Assembly (NCBI RefSeq): GCF_947499215.1
Contig: NZ_CANMNI010000001.1
Location: forward strand, 744,001 to 808,000
Length of the DNA: 64,000 bases
Direction: 5' to 3'
DNA from: an uncultured Pontibacter sp.
GTDB taxonomy: Bacteria > Bacteroidota > Bacteroidia > Cytophagales > Hymenobacteraceae
Shown: one piece after another, positions 17,042 to 24,962 of the stretch
Layout of the letters: every line of letters starts with the position of its first letter
Numbering within the stretch: the stretch's first letter is position 1
Notes under the pieces: model-generated
What the model was told of the DNA's origin: nothing
What the model saw: the letters and a program-made list of their open reading frames with translations, nothing else
Database searches by the model: none
Made by a program: the position numbers and the translations under genes

Positions 17042-18001
17042 ATGAACGTAGGAGATCGCGTGCGCCTGATGTCGGGCCGGGAAGAAGGCATCATCACTCG
17101 CATACTGGATAATAACATCGTGGAAGTCGCTATCGACAACGACTTCACTATACCTGTTTCTAGAAGAGAGATCGTGCTGATCGCGCCGGAAGAAGCCAAG
17201 GCTTTTCGAAATACTGAGCCGGAGGGATACTCAAAACCAACGGCCCGCAAGGAGCCATCGGCGCCTGTGCTAGCTGAGAAAGGCATCTACCTCGCCATGG
17301 TGCACCAGTCGGAAGAGTTGCTGGCCGCCACCGTTGTGAACAACACGGACTACGACGTGCTGTTTACCTCTGGAGAAGAGCGCAATAACCAATACCGTGG
17401 TTTGCAAAACGATAAACTGGCTCCAAAGGCGAGTCGTGTCGTAAGTCACTACCACATGAAGGACTTTGAGAAATGGCCGACGCTGATCGTGCAGTTTCTG
17501 CAGCATCGCAATGGCAGCCCGGGTCTATTTGAGCCGGTGACCAAGAAGGTGCAGTTCCGTGCCAACTCTTTCTATAAGAGCAAAAAAACCGCGCCGGTAT
17601 TAAATAAAGAGGCCTACCTTTTCCAGCTCGACACCAAACCCGTTGCCGTCGATACCGACAAGATAAAGGAACAGCTTTCCGAAAAGCCTACTACACAGGA
17701 AAACAACAAGGTACAGGCACCGGAGCACGAAGTGGATCTCCACATAGAGAAGTTGGTGGAGGACTACAGCGACATGAGTAACACCGCCATGCTGAAGCTA
17801 CAACTAGAGCGATTCCAAGATGCATTGGATCGCGCCATGGCCGCCAACATGCACGAGATCATATTCATACACGGCACAGGCAACGGCGTGCTCCGCAAAG
17901 AGATCCAGAAGATCCTGAGTCGTACCCCCGGCATCCGCTTCTTCGAAGACGCCAAGAAAGAGAAGTTCGGGTATGGCGCGACCTTGGTGAGACTTAGATA
18001 G
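17042..18001 (+). CDS. DUF2027 and Smr domain protein
   Basis: A 319-residue soluble protein. The N terminus (about 1-50, MNVGDRVRLMSGREEGIITRI) is a small beta-barrel-like module, followed by a DUF2027 region (about 75-190). A variable linker leads to a C-terminal Smr domain (about 228-319) with VDLHIEKL and the HGTGNGVLRKEI loop. Smr domains, known from MutS2, bind and often nick DNA or RNA. This architecture without MutS is usual in Bacteroidota. It is complete and stands just upstream of rnpB. Confidence 0.85.
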   Translation: MNVGDRVRLMSGREEGIITRILDNNIVEVAIDNDFTIPVSRREIVLIAPEEAKAFRNTEPEGYSKPTARKEPSAPVLAEKGIYLAMVHQSEELLAATVVNNTDYDVLFTSGEERNNQYRGLQNDKLAPKASRVVSHYHMKDFEKWPTLIVQFLQHRNGSPGLFEPVTKKVQFRANSFYKSKKTAPVLNKEAYLFQLDTKPVAVDTDKIKEQLSEKPTTQENNKVQAPEHEVDLHIEKLVEDYSDMSNTAMLKLQLERFQDALDRAMAANMHEIIFIHGTGNGVLRKEIQKILSRTPGIRFFEDAKKEKFGYGATLVRLR

Positions 18002-18008
18002 CAATTTG

Positions 18009-18092
18009 ACAGTTAACAATAATCAGTTATCAGTGAATTGGAGACCAGAATTATTTATTTGGGATTCTTGTTTACTGATTACTGCTAACTGT
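18009..18092. repeat. Imperfect 20-bp inverted repeat upstream of rnpB
   Basis: The arms are 18009-18028 and 18073-18092, matching at about 17 of 20 positions, with a 44-base spacer. Each arm is built from degenerate CAGTTA/ATCAGT units. It lies between the smr stop and the rnpB promoter and lacks a T-run, so it may be a structured repeat rather than a standard terminator. Confidence 0.55.
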
Positions 18093-18103
18093 GTACTGTT
18101 TCT

Positions 18104-18111
18104 TACCTTTG
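18104..18111 (+). promoter_or_regulatory. rnpB promoter (-7 element)
   Basis: TACCTTTG matches TAnnTTTG. It ends about seven bases before the inferred 5' end of RNase P RNA, which fits well. Confidence 0.6.
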
Positions 18112-18118
18112 CAGATAT

Positions 18119-18526
18119 AGAAAGCTTAACAGCAAGCCGTCTTATCGCCGCTCCGCATGGAGGGGAGGAAAGTCCGGGCAACGTAGAGCATCCTACTTCC
18201 TAACGGGAAGGGGCCTTCCGGGAGACGGGAAGGCTACAGCCAGTGCCACAGAAAATAACCGCCACGGCCTTGGCCGCGGTAAGGGTGAAAAGGTGCGGTA
18301 AGAGCGCACCAGCGGCTGGGTGAACAGTCCGGCTGGGTAAACCTTAGGAGTTGAAAGACCAAATAGGCTGACAGCGCCTCGCTTCGGCGGGGCTAAGGGC
18401 TGCTCGTCCGATGTCAGTGGGTAGGTCGATGGAGCCTGTGCGCGAGTGCAGGCCTAGATAAATGATAAGACGTTGGGTTTCGGCCCAGCGACAGAACCCG
18501 GCTTATAGGCTTGCTGTTAAACTTTT
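18119..18526 (+). ncRNA. rnpB: RNase P RNA (class A)
   Basis: This is the catalytic RNA of RNase P, which matures the 5' ends of tRNAs. The conserved core is visible: GAGGAAAGTCCGGGC (P3-P4/CR I region, near 18166), the ACAGAACCCGGCTTA element (CR V, near 18491), and a P1 helix in which AACAGCAAGCC at the 5' end pairs with GGCTTGCTGTT at the 3' end. The length is about 405 bases, normal for class A. The ends are set by the P1 pairing and may be off by a few bases. Confidence 0.95.
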
Positions 18527-18923
18527 CTGCTTACTTCTCTTCAAAGCTTCATTTCATCTTTTCTTAATTTATCTTTCTGCATAATATACTTTTCTGTTGC
18601 TGTTCTGCTTCGCAGTGGCTTTCTACCTATATCTTGACCTATATCGTCTTCTAGCTTCGCCTGTGCGGAGGGTACTCACTTTTTTCTCCCGAATCTAGTT
18701 CGGGATCTAGAAAGTTTCCCTTCGGAGGGGTCAGGAGGAGGAAAATCGTGCACAATTATCCTGATTCTAATAGGATATACCTCCATGGCATCCTAGACAC
18801 TCAAGGTCTAAAAGACAAGCGAAGTTTTACACTCCCCTCCGACATGATCAATCCTGTACATCCGTGGGGGTAGTGGCCCTCTTCTTAATCCTGTAAATCC
18901 TGATTCAGATAAGCACTTCTTCG
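18527..18923. repeat. Gene-free region with degenerate AATCCTGTAnATCC repeats
   Basis: No gene is seen between rnpB and the next start. Three related strings occur: ATCCTGATTCTAATAGGA near 18759, AATCCTGTACATCCGTG near 18850 and AATCCTGTAAATCCTGATTC near 18889. The last two share AATCCTGTAnATCC. They resemble a dispersed intergenic repeat I recall from other Bacteroidota genomes. One GGATATACC occurs near 18772. Confidence 0.5.
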
Positions 18924-18931
18924 TATCTTTG
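18924..18931 (+). promoter_or_regulatory. Candidate -7 promoter element (18952 gene)
   Basis: TATCTTTG matches TAnnTTTG and ends 20 bases before the ATG at 18952. Confidence 0.55.
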
Positions 18932-18951
18932 CACCCTCAAACGACACGATC

Positions 18952-19950
18952 ATGACTGAGTTGAAACTATACGACCCGTTCCCAAAAATGCAGTTTAGCG
19001 ACAAGCACTGCTTTCTGTGCGGGGCACATACGGAACCCGAAAACCGAACACCTGTGTTTGCGTCGTGGCTACAGGACAGGTATAACCTGCGCGGCAAGGA
19101 ACTACTTATGCTCGATAAGAGTGTCAGCACTTATGGTGAGCTCACCATACCCTGCTGCGACGATTGCCATACCCAGCACCTCATTCCGCTGGAAGAAGAG
19201 ATAGCTGCGGCTGCAGACCAAGGTATAGCCGGATGGCAGGCCTTGGAGCCTAAAAAGCTTTTTCAATGGATTGGCAAAATGTACTACGGCATACTTATCA
19301 CCGAACTCATCAAAGAGGCCGATCCGCTCATTATGCCACAGAACCCGGTGAGCGAAAACCCGAAAATGCTGGGCAAGTTCCGCGAGTTCTTCAAGGTGCT
19401 GCAGTCGATTCGGGTGCCCATGGAGTTTTCTGATTTTCTGCCATGCTCATTGTTCATGTTGGAGGTGAGTCCAACGGAAGATGAGCTGCCCTTCGAGTAT
19501 CAGGATGAGCTGACGACTATGGCATTTAGCATTAAACTTGGGCCGGTCGTGCTCGTTTGCACCCTGCTGGACAATGGCATTATCGGGAAGGCCCTTGGTA
19601 AGTTCTACCGCCTCACGCAAGGGCAGCAACTACACCCGATTCAGGTGGCTGAGTTCAAGGCGCGGGTGTTTTACGCCGCTTATATTTTTAATGTTATACC
19701 AGAGTATTTTGAGCGCTCGCTCAAGCCTGAAGACACGCGGATCACCCTCGATACTATTATAGACGATGTAACGAGCGAGATCTTCAATCCTTGGGAGATG
19801 AGCGCTTATGCCCACATGCTGGAAGAGATGCTCAAGCCATGGGATATCCGCGAAAAAGAGATACTGGTTGACCCCAGCAAGCCAATTAGCTTTCTGCTGG
19901 ATGACCAGAACAACTTTCAACCGATGGAGCGTTACCAGAAACTTAATTAA
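18952..19950 (+). CDS. Hypothetical protein with N-terminal zinc-knuckle (HNH-like)
   Basis: The family is not recognised. The 332-residue protein has a Cys-x-x-Cys pair (Cys20, Cys23) and a CCDDCH cluster (Cys68, Cys69, Cys72, His73). This spacing resembles the treble-clef zinc site found at the start of HNH nucleases and related zinc proteins. No HNH catalytic motif is clear downstream; the rest is mainly helical and soluble. It has its own promoter element and terminator and looks monocistronic. Confidence 0.7.
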   Translation: MTELKLYDPFPKMQFSDKHCFLCGAHTEPENRTPVFASWLQDRYNLRGKELLMLDKSVSTYGELTIPCCDDCHTQHLIPLEEEIAAAADQGIAGWQALEPKKLFQWIGKMYYGILITELIKEADPLIMPQNPVSENPKMLGKFREFFKVLQSIRVPMEFSDFLPCSLFMLEVSPTEDELPFEYQDELTTMAFSIKLGPVVLVCTLLDNGIIGKALGKFYRLTQGQQLHPIQVAEFKARVFYAAYIFNVIPEYFERSLKPEDTRITLDTIIDDVTSEIFNPWEMSAYAHMLEEMLKPWDIREKEILVDPSKPISFLLDDQNNFQPMERYQKLN

Positions 19951-19951
19951 A

Positions 19952-19991
19952 CAGGAAGGCCCGCTATACCTAGGTACAGTGGGCCTTCCTG
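19952..19991. terminator. Bidirectional hairpin between convergent genes
   Basis: A 14-bp near-perfect stem, CAGGAAGGCCCGCT (19952-19965) with AGTGGGCCTTCCTG (19978-19991). The loop contains a TATACCT motif. No long T-run follows on either strand. Confidence 0.7.
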
Positions 19992-20009
19992 ACTTCAATA
20001 CCTTATAAA

Positions 20010-20723
20010 TTACTGTTCAATTACAAAACTAACATTTACATTAGAGGTCACCGTCACCTGACCGCCTGCAATGGAAGGGCCACCACCGCCCTGCGCCATT
20101 TCCATATCCATGGCAACTTTGGCATAATCCATGCGTGGTGAAATGATGGGTGTGTGCTCACTAATGGAATATACCTTACCTACTTTCGCGCCTAGCTCGT
20201 TGGTGAGCGCATTAGCCTTTTGCTTGGCATCAGCCACAGCTCTTTTACGGGCCTCCACTTGGTGCTTCTCAATGTTAGATACCCGAAAAGCGATGTCATC
20301 AATACGGTTCACACCGTTCTCATAAAGACCGGAAAGTAGCGCATCAAACTTGTCTAGTTTTTTGATCACAACGGTCATAGTTTTTTGCGCCATGTAAAAA
20401 TCAGGTTCCGCCTTGCCAAACTGGTTGCTGGAGTAAATGGGCTGTAGATTGACATATGAAGTTTGAATATCTTTGGCATCTACGCCCTGCTTGCGCAAGT
20501 AGGCAATAATGGCCGCCGCTTTGCTATCGGTTTGCTTACGGGCCTGTTCCAGTGTTTTCTCGCGCATCTCTACGCCTAAACTAATCACTACTTCGTCAGG
20601 CGGAAGTTTAACCTCCCCTATTCCGTTTACACTGATGAGCGGTGGTAGAACTTGTTGTTGGGCCTGTACCTGCAGCAAGCCTGCCACCATTACAAACAGG
20701 GCGATAAAGGATAGCTTTTTCAT
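20010..20723 (-). CDS. SIMPL (DUF541) domain exported protein
   Basis: From the ATG at 20723 the protein is 237 residues with a signal peptide MKKLSFIALFVMVAGLLQVQAQ. An earlier in-frame ATG would put 24 residues before the signal peptide and is unlikely. The body has SIMPL/DUF541 features: ISVNGIGEVKLPPDEVVISLGVE, a Lys/Ala-rich central region and the ARKRAVADAKQKANALTNELG helix. It is probably periplasmic; the founding member is linked to signalling and membrane stress, and the role here is unknown. Confidence 0.88.
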   Translation of the reverse strand: MKKLSFIALFVMVAGLLQVQAQQQVLPPLISVNGIGEVKLPPDEVVISLGVEMREKTLEQARKQTDSKAAAIIAYLRKQGVDAKDIQTSYVNLQPIYSSNQFGKAEPDFYMAQKTMTVVIKKLDKFDALLSGLYENGVNRIDDIAFRVSNIEKHQVEARKRAVADAKQKANALTNELGAKVGKVYSISEHTPIISPRMDYAKVAMDMEMAQGGGGPSIAGGQVTVTSNVNVSFVIEQ

Positions 20724-20826
20724 AGTTTTTAACTCTTTAAAGGATTGGTTACCTAATTTGTAAATATAGCACCATACTATATAACGGTCAATCACAAATG
20801 TTATACCACAAATCGCCAGAACCGAA

Positions 20827-20859
20827 CAAGCCTCTTCGCCATTATGGCGAAGAGGCTTG
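20827..20859. terminator. Strong hairpin downstream of the 20883-21200 gene
   Basis: Perfect 14-bp stem CAAGCCTCTTCGCC (20827-20840) with GGCGAAGAGGCTTG (20846-20859), 24 bases past the minus-strand stop. There is no good T-run. Confidence 0.7.
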
Positions 20860-20882
20860 TAAGTAATGCTAATACTAAAGAA

Positions 20883-21200
20883 TTAACCTTCGAAGTCGAA
20901 ATCCTGATCGGCTACATACTTGGCTACCAGAACAGCACCCAGCGTTACGGCTCCCGCAGTCAGGATAAGTTGTGTAGTGCTCATGCGGCGGGCACCCTGC
21001 AATACCAATTTTCCCACATCGTGCATCAACTCAGGCAGCTTATCGTGCTTACCTTGAAATATGTGCATCGCCGACTCAACGGTTTTAGACATATCGTGTG
21101 GCTTCATCAATTTCAGGGCGCTTGGCTCCCCTGACTGCTTCTTGCTTTGGCTTTGTCCGCCGTTGCCGGCATTCTGGTTGCCCTTGTTATCGTTTTCCAT
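20883..21200 (-). CDS. Small hypothetical membrane-anchored protein
   Basis: Not recognised. The ATG at 21200 gives 105 residues: a Gln/Asn/Gly/Ser-rich, disordered N terminus (about 1-30), an amphipathic helical region, one predicted membrane segment (about 72-93) and an acidic tail. An upstream in-frame ATG at 21236 would add 12 residues and cannot be excluded. It lies 76 bases after the 21277-21552 gene on the same strand and may share its transcript. Confidence 0.65.
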   Translation of the reverse strand: MENDNKGNQNAGNGGQSQSKKQSGEPSALKLMKPHDMSKTVESAMHIFQGKHDKLPELMHDVGKLVLQGARRMSTTQLILTAGAVTLGAVLVAKYVADQDFDFEG

Positions 21201-21276
21201 AGTTGTATTTTCAGTTTCGGTTATGTATAAAATCAAGTGATTTTCTTATACGGCATTATCGGCTTCAGGATATGGC

Positions 21277-21552
21277 TTAGGCTTCAGAACGACCACCATA
21301 GCGAGAAATCATCTCGCTGATGCGCTGCACAAGGCTATCGGAATTAATCATCATGCTGGCGGGGAAGCCCACTGACAGATCGCTGATCTCGAGTGATTTT
21401 GCTTCAGGGTTATAGTTGTAGTTGGCTTGCACGCCTTTCTCACTGGTGCGGCCGCTATCGCCTTGCAAACTCATACCATACGTTTGAAGTTTGCTTTTCA
21501 GTTCGTTGTATGCTTCGGGCGTTACGCCGGTATAAAATGCTCTTTTAGACAT
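21277..21552 (-). CDS. Small hypothetical protein
   Basis: Not recognised. The 91-residue soluble protein begins MSKRAFYTGV; its middle reads like a beta-strand region (ANYNYNPEAKSLEISDLSVGF) followed by a C-terminal amphipathic helix. No signal peptide, membrane segment or catalytic motif is seen. The reading frame, codon use and ATG start look genuine. It is upstream of the gene at 20883-21200 on minus and divergent from tRNA-Glu. Confidence 0.65.
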   Translation of the reverse strand: MSKRAFYTGVTPEAYNELKSKLQTYGMSLQGDSGRTSEKGVQANYNYNPEAKSLEISDLSVGFPASMMINSDSLVQRISEMISRYGGRSEA

Positions 21553-21688
21553 AGTGTTTATTTCTTTTTTGGATGATAGGTATAACGGCGCAAGATAGCA
21601 TGAAGTTTATAAAAGCCCGTTAGATGGTTGGCTTGTGATCATTTTTAAAGAATCAGGCATAAATCGAAGCAAAATTTCGATAAATTAT

Positions 21689-21719
21689 TTTGCACGATAA
21701 AAATGGGCTTGTATATTTG
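21689..21719 (+). promoter_or_regulatory. tRNA-Glu promoter, full -33/-7 consensus
   Basis: TTTG (21689-21692) and TATATTTG (21712-21719) are spaced by 19 bases, an exact match to the Bacteroidota housekeeping promoter. The box ends 20 bases before the mature tRNA. Confidence 0.8.
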
Positions 21720-21739
21720 CACCCGCAATACAGTAGCAC

Positions 21740-21811
21740 GGTCCGTTCGTCTAGGGGTTAGGACTCCAGATTTTCATTCTGGCAACAGGGGTTCGATTCC
21801 CCTACGGACTA
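21740..21811 (+). tRNA. tRNA-Glu (anticodon TTC)
   Basis: A 72-base cloverleaf. Acceptor stem GGTCCGT pairs with ACGGACT (one G-U); the anticodon stem CCAGA/TCTGG holds the loop TTTTCAT with anticodon TTC at 21773-21775; the T arm CAGGG-GTTCGATTC-CCCT is canonical. No CCA is encoded. It decodes GAA/GAG. A decayed copy of its 3' end and flank occurs at 23194-23258. Confidence 0.97.
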
Positions 21812-21817
21812 CTCGAA

Positions 21818-21849
21818 AGCCTCTCAGTTAACATTGAGAGGCTTTTTTT
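21818..21849 (+). terminator. tRNA-Glu terminator
   Basis: Stem AAGCCTCTCA (21818-21827) with TGAGAGGCTT (21835-21844), followed by a run of seven Ts. Confidence 0.93.
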
Positions 21850-22257
21850 ATGCACTTCGGACACTAACGCTGCTTCTCCCCTATCGCTGAACTCCAAGAA
21901 GCCCCGCTGATCATGCTACTGAAATAGATCATAAGTCAGACTTTGGTAGATCCTGAAACTCTACCCAGATAGGGTGCACATGTAAAACAATTTGTATAGC
22001 ATTGAGCTCTTCCTCCATGGAGCAAGTCTTTCACAGCAATGTAAAATTTGTACTAATCAGTCCACTATGCTTTTTTTAACCAGTCTGCTCGTATCCTCTT
22101 GCAGAAAAATAGGAACCCTTTACAGTGTCTATTAGTAGCTTACTTAATCCATAAAATTTTGCCATATCTAGATGAAAAGAAGATCCCTCTTACGGCTTTT
22201 CTCAATGCCTCCCCTCACTCGGCAATGCTAAGACTAAATTCCTAAGAGTTGGATTAT
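21850..22257. other. Gene-free, AT-rich stretch
   Basis: No credible gene, RNA or repeat was found in these 408 bases. The first 20 bases form part of the tRNA-flank repeat. The base composition is visibly more AT-rich than the preceding 20 kb. Confidence 0.5.
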
Positions 22258-22941
22258 TCATCTAGTATTACGATTGAATAAGTAGCTAAACGTTGTACCG
22301 AATGCATTGTAATTTTGCCAACCATCAAATGTTTTTTTGCTCACCATTCTGTAGTAAAGAGTGACGTCAAGTTGAGATTTTATTGTTTTGGAGATTCCGA
22401 CTGTATACCAATTCTGATTCAAAGTATGGGTGTGAAATACATAGAACCACTCATAGGAAAGATAGGGAGTAAAGTTGCAGTCATAAATTGAAACCAATTT
22501 CTTAATCTCAAATCTTTGCCGCCATCTCCAATATTCAATTTCTTTAAAAATTCTGTATTCAAATCTTGGATTGGTGCTGCATCCCCATCCATGTTTTAAA
22601 TCCAAGCTTATTCTAGGTATGATTTCAATGCGGTTTTCCGTGTGCCACTCTTTCTCTTTTTCCCGCTCGTACAGGTAGTTCACTTTAATTCTGAAGTAGT
22701 CATTAAAGGTATACTGTAACGCAAATCCGTAATTGTGCAGGGCAAATGTGCCTATATTATCTGTTACTCTTTGTTCCCAGGTAAAACCTAGCGTTGCAGC
22801 GGATGAAATAGGATACTTAATTTCAACCTCATCCCAATACTGCCAGGTATTCTGCGCGCTCGCCACTATTGACAGAACAGAAAAAGAAATAAAGAGAATA
22901 ATCTTAAATAAGACCCCTTGTGTGCTTTTGGTTAGATACAT
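22258..22941 (-). CDS. DUF2490 outer-membrane protein
   Basis: A 227-residue exported protein with a signal peptide (about 1-29, ending VASAQ) and the DUF2490 pattern: NTWQYWDEVEIKYPIS, then repeated amphipathic strands rich in Trp, Tyr and Arg (YEREKEKEWHTENRIEIIPRI, FEYRIFKEIEYWRWRQRFEIKK). It probably forms an outer-membrane beta-barrel of unknown function. It is AT-rich compared with the core genes and isolated by gene-free DNA on both sides, which fits an accessory gene. Confidence 0.78.
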   Translation of the reverse strand: MYLTKSTQGVLFKIILFISFSVLSIVASAQNTWQYWDEVEIKYPISSAATLGFTWEQRVTDNIGTFALHNYGFALQYTFNDYFRIKVNYLYEREKEKEWHTENRIEIIPRISLDLKHGWGCSTNPRFEYRIFKEIEYWRWRQRFEIKKLVSIYDCNFTPYLSYEWFYVFHTHTLNQNWYTVGISKTIKSQLDVTLYYRMVSKKTFDGWQNYNAFGTTFSYLFNRNTR

Positions 22942-23663
22942 TACTTGCCCCTGTTAAAGCGCATCTAATGTATTATACCTTTCTATCCTTTTTATGGCCG
23001 TATTATTTAGCGCGCGTGCTCCTTCTGCATGTTGTACCAATCTAATTTCCAATGATAAGTGATTCTTACTATTTAATTGGCGGGAGAAGCTTATAGACAG
23101 GAAACGTGAAGTTTTAAAAGTTGCTAATAATTTATAGATGTACTGCCACAGTTTTCATATTCCTGTGGATAATGGACGAGAATTCGCACCACCTTCGATC
23201 TACTTGATAGCCTTTCAGTTAACACTGAGAGGCTTTTATGCTCTTCGAATACTAATCGAGTGGTAAAGAAGCCTTTTCCCTACGGCTTAGCTTGAAGAAG
23301 TCAATGATATTATAGAAACTCTTGTTCAAATCACCGGCAAGTCTAACCCCCCATCTGACTTTGCTTATTTGTCAGTCCTAACATATATGAAAAAGCTTAG
23401 TGGCTTTAAATCTTTATTGCCTCGTTTTTTTATCTCACCTACTCATCTTTCATGGAACGGCAAAAGAACCTATAGGCACACCAATTGCTCATAAACCATC
23501 CTGAATTTCAATACTTGGCCGCTTCTTGTGACGGATATCAAAGGACAAGACACTTAAAAAGACAACTAACGTAATTGAATAAGTCTATTCATACTTAACT
23601 GACTTAATCTAGTTAGAATTGCTCGTAAAAGACCGCTTAATTCCCTACCTTTTGTTTACACCT
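22942..23663. other. Gene-free, AT-rich stretch with a tRNA-flank scar
   Basis: No credible coding region lies in these 722 bases. The decayed copy of the tRNA-Glu 3' flank (23194-23258) is inside it. One TATACCT lies near 22974. The low coding density suggests decayed mobile or accessory DNA. Confidence 0.55.
23194..23258 (+). repeat. Decayed duplicate of tRNA-Glu 3' end and terminator
   Basis: It aligns with 21792-21869: TTCGAT, an 11-base deletion that removes the tRNA T-stem and acceptor, then about 34 of 38 matching bases across CTACT and the terminator hairpin, then about 15 of 18 in the following ATGCnCTTCG region. It looks like an old attachment-site scar or the remains of a tandem tRNA copy. 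Confidence 0.75.
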
Positions 23664-24872
23664 ATGCATAATCCCAATCCTTCGGTGCTTAATCAAACGA
23701 AGATCCAGATCTTCCTACGCTTCCTTAAGTTTGGATTTCTGGCGTGGGGTGGCCCGGTGGCCCAGATTGCCATGCTTAAACAAGAATTAGTGGAGGAAGA
23801 AGAATGGATCACAAAGGAGCGGTTTAACCGGGCGCTTGCTGTCTATCAGGTATTGCCCGGACCGGAAGCCCACGAGTTATGCGTTTACTTTGGAATGGTA
23901 GCGGGCGGTAGACTGGGTGGCTTTCTGGCTGGTCTTGGTTTTATGCTTCCCGGATTTATCCTAATGCTTTTGCTCACATGGCTGTATGTTAGCATAGGCA
24001 TTGGCTCCCCGCTGCTGCAGGCTGTTTTTCTGGGCTTCCAGGCTGCTGTGATCGCCCTGATCTTTGCGGCAGTTCATCGCATCGGTAAACACGCGCTTGT
24101 CGATTGGAAACTGCTGGTGATTGCAATAGCCGCTTTTATAGCCTATTTCTGCGGTGTCGGATTTTTCATCGTGCTTCCCCTGGCTGGTCTTGCCTATGTG
24201 TTCTGGATGAAGGGGAATCTACTGCTTGTGACGCTTTGTGGAGTAGTGCTGGCCATCGCCTGTGTCTTCTTGTTCAACCCTGAGATGCTTCAACTCCAGA
24301 CCACCGCACCTGTTGACGCAGCTACTTCTACAGTAAGGGAACAGTCGCATTTGGCGGTTTTCTGGACAGGCTTAAAGGCAGGATTGCTGACCTTTGGCGG
24401 GGCCTATACCGTTATCCCATTCATCCAGCAGGATGCCGTAGTACAACAGGGCTGGTTAAGTAACAGGCAGTTTCTTGATGGCATCGCGCTGTCAGGTATA
24501 CTTCCTGCACCCCTGATTATCTTTTCTACATTTGTGGGTTATTTCGGCGCAGGCTGGCCGGGTACCATTCTGATGACGTTTGCCATCTTTCTGCCAGCTT
24601 TCTCCTTCACGCTGTTAGGGCATAACATAGTTGAAAAGGTCATTTCAAACAAGGCACTGCATAGTTTCCTGGACGGCGTGACGGCCGGTGTGATAGGCCT
24701 GATTGCGATGACTGCGGTGCTGCTGTTCCGGTCTACCATCACGGATTGGTTCACAGCGCTTGTGTTTGCACTGTCCTTGTTGATATTGTACCGCATCAAG
24801 TCAAAGTTCACGGCCATTTTTGTGATTCTGGGAGCAGGATTGCTGGGCATGGTTTGGCACCTAATCCAGTAA
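23664..24872 (+). CDS. chrA: Chromate transporter ChrA (two CHR domains)
   Basis: The ATG at 23664 gives 402 residues; a TTG start upstream would add 15 residues and is less likely. There are two homologous halves: FLKFGFLAWGGPVAQIAMLKQELVEEEEWI with QVLPGPEAHELCVYFG in the first, and LKAGLLTFGGAYTVIPFIQQDAV with GILPAPLIIFSTFVGY in the second. This is the long-chain CHR family layout with about 10-12 membrane segments. Members export chromate and give chromate resistance. It lies in the gene-poor block after tRNA-Glu, a typical accessory location. Confidence 0.92.
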   Translation: MHNPNPSVLNQTKIQIFLRFLKFGFLAWGGPVAQIAMLKQELVEEEEWITKERFNRALAVYQVLPGPEAHELCVYFGMVAGGRLGGFLAGLGFMLPGFILMLLLTWLYVSIGIGSPLLQAVFLGFQAAVIALIFAAVHRIGKHALVDWKLLVIAIAAFIAYFCGVGFFIVLPLAGLAYVFWMKGNLLLVTLCGVVLAIACVFLFNPEMLQLQTTAPVDAATSTVREQSHLAVFWTGLKAGLLTFGGAYTVIPFIQQDAVVQQGWLSNRQFLDGIALSGILPAPLIIFSTFVGYFGAGWPGTILMTFAIFLPAFSFTLLGHNIVEKVISNKALHSFLDGVTAGVIGLIAMTAVLLFRSTITDWFTALVFALSLLILYRIKSKFTAIFVILGAGLLGMVWHLIQ

Positions 24873-24962
24873 GAGGCTATTTCCTCTATCAAATGAAGCC
24901 ATTTGTAAGGGAAGAGAATCTTTTATTCCGACAATTCAACACTAATGATAGTGTCCTAAAAG

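Noticed and set aside
18006..18203. Plus-strand 65-codon frame at the smr-rnpB junction
   Set aside because: It runs into the RNase P RNA gene and its promoter, and has no protein-like features.
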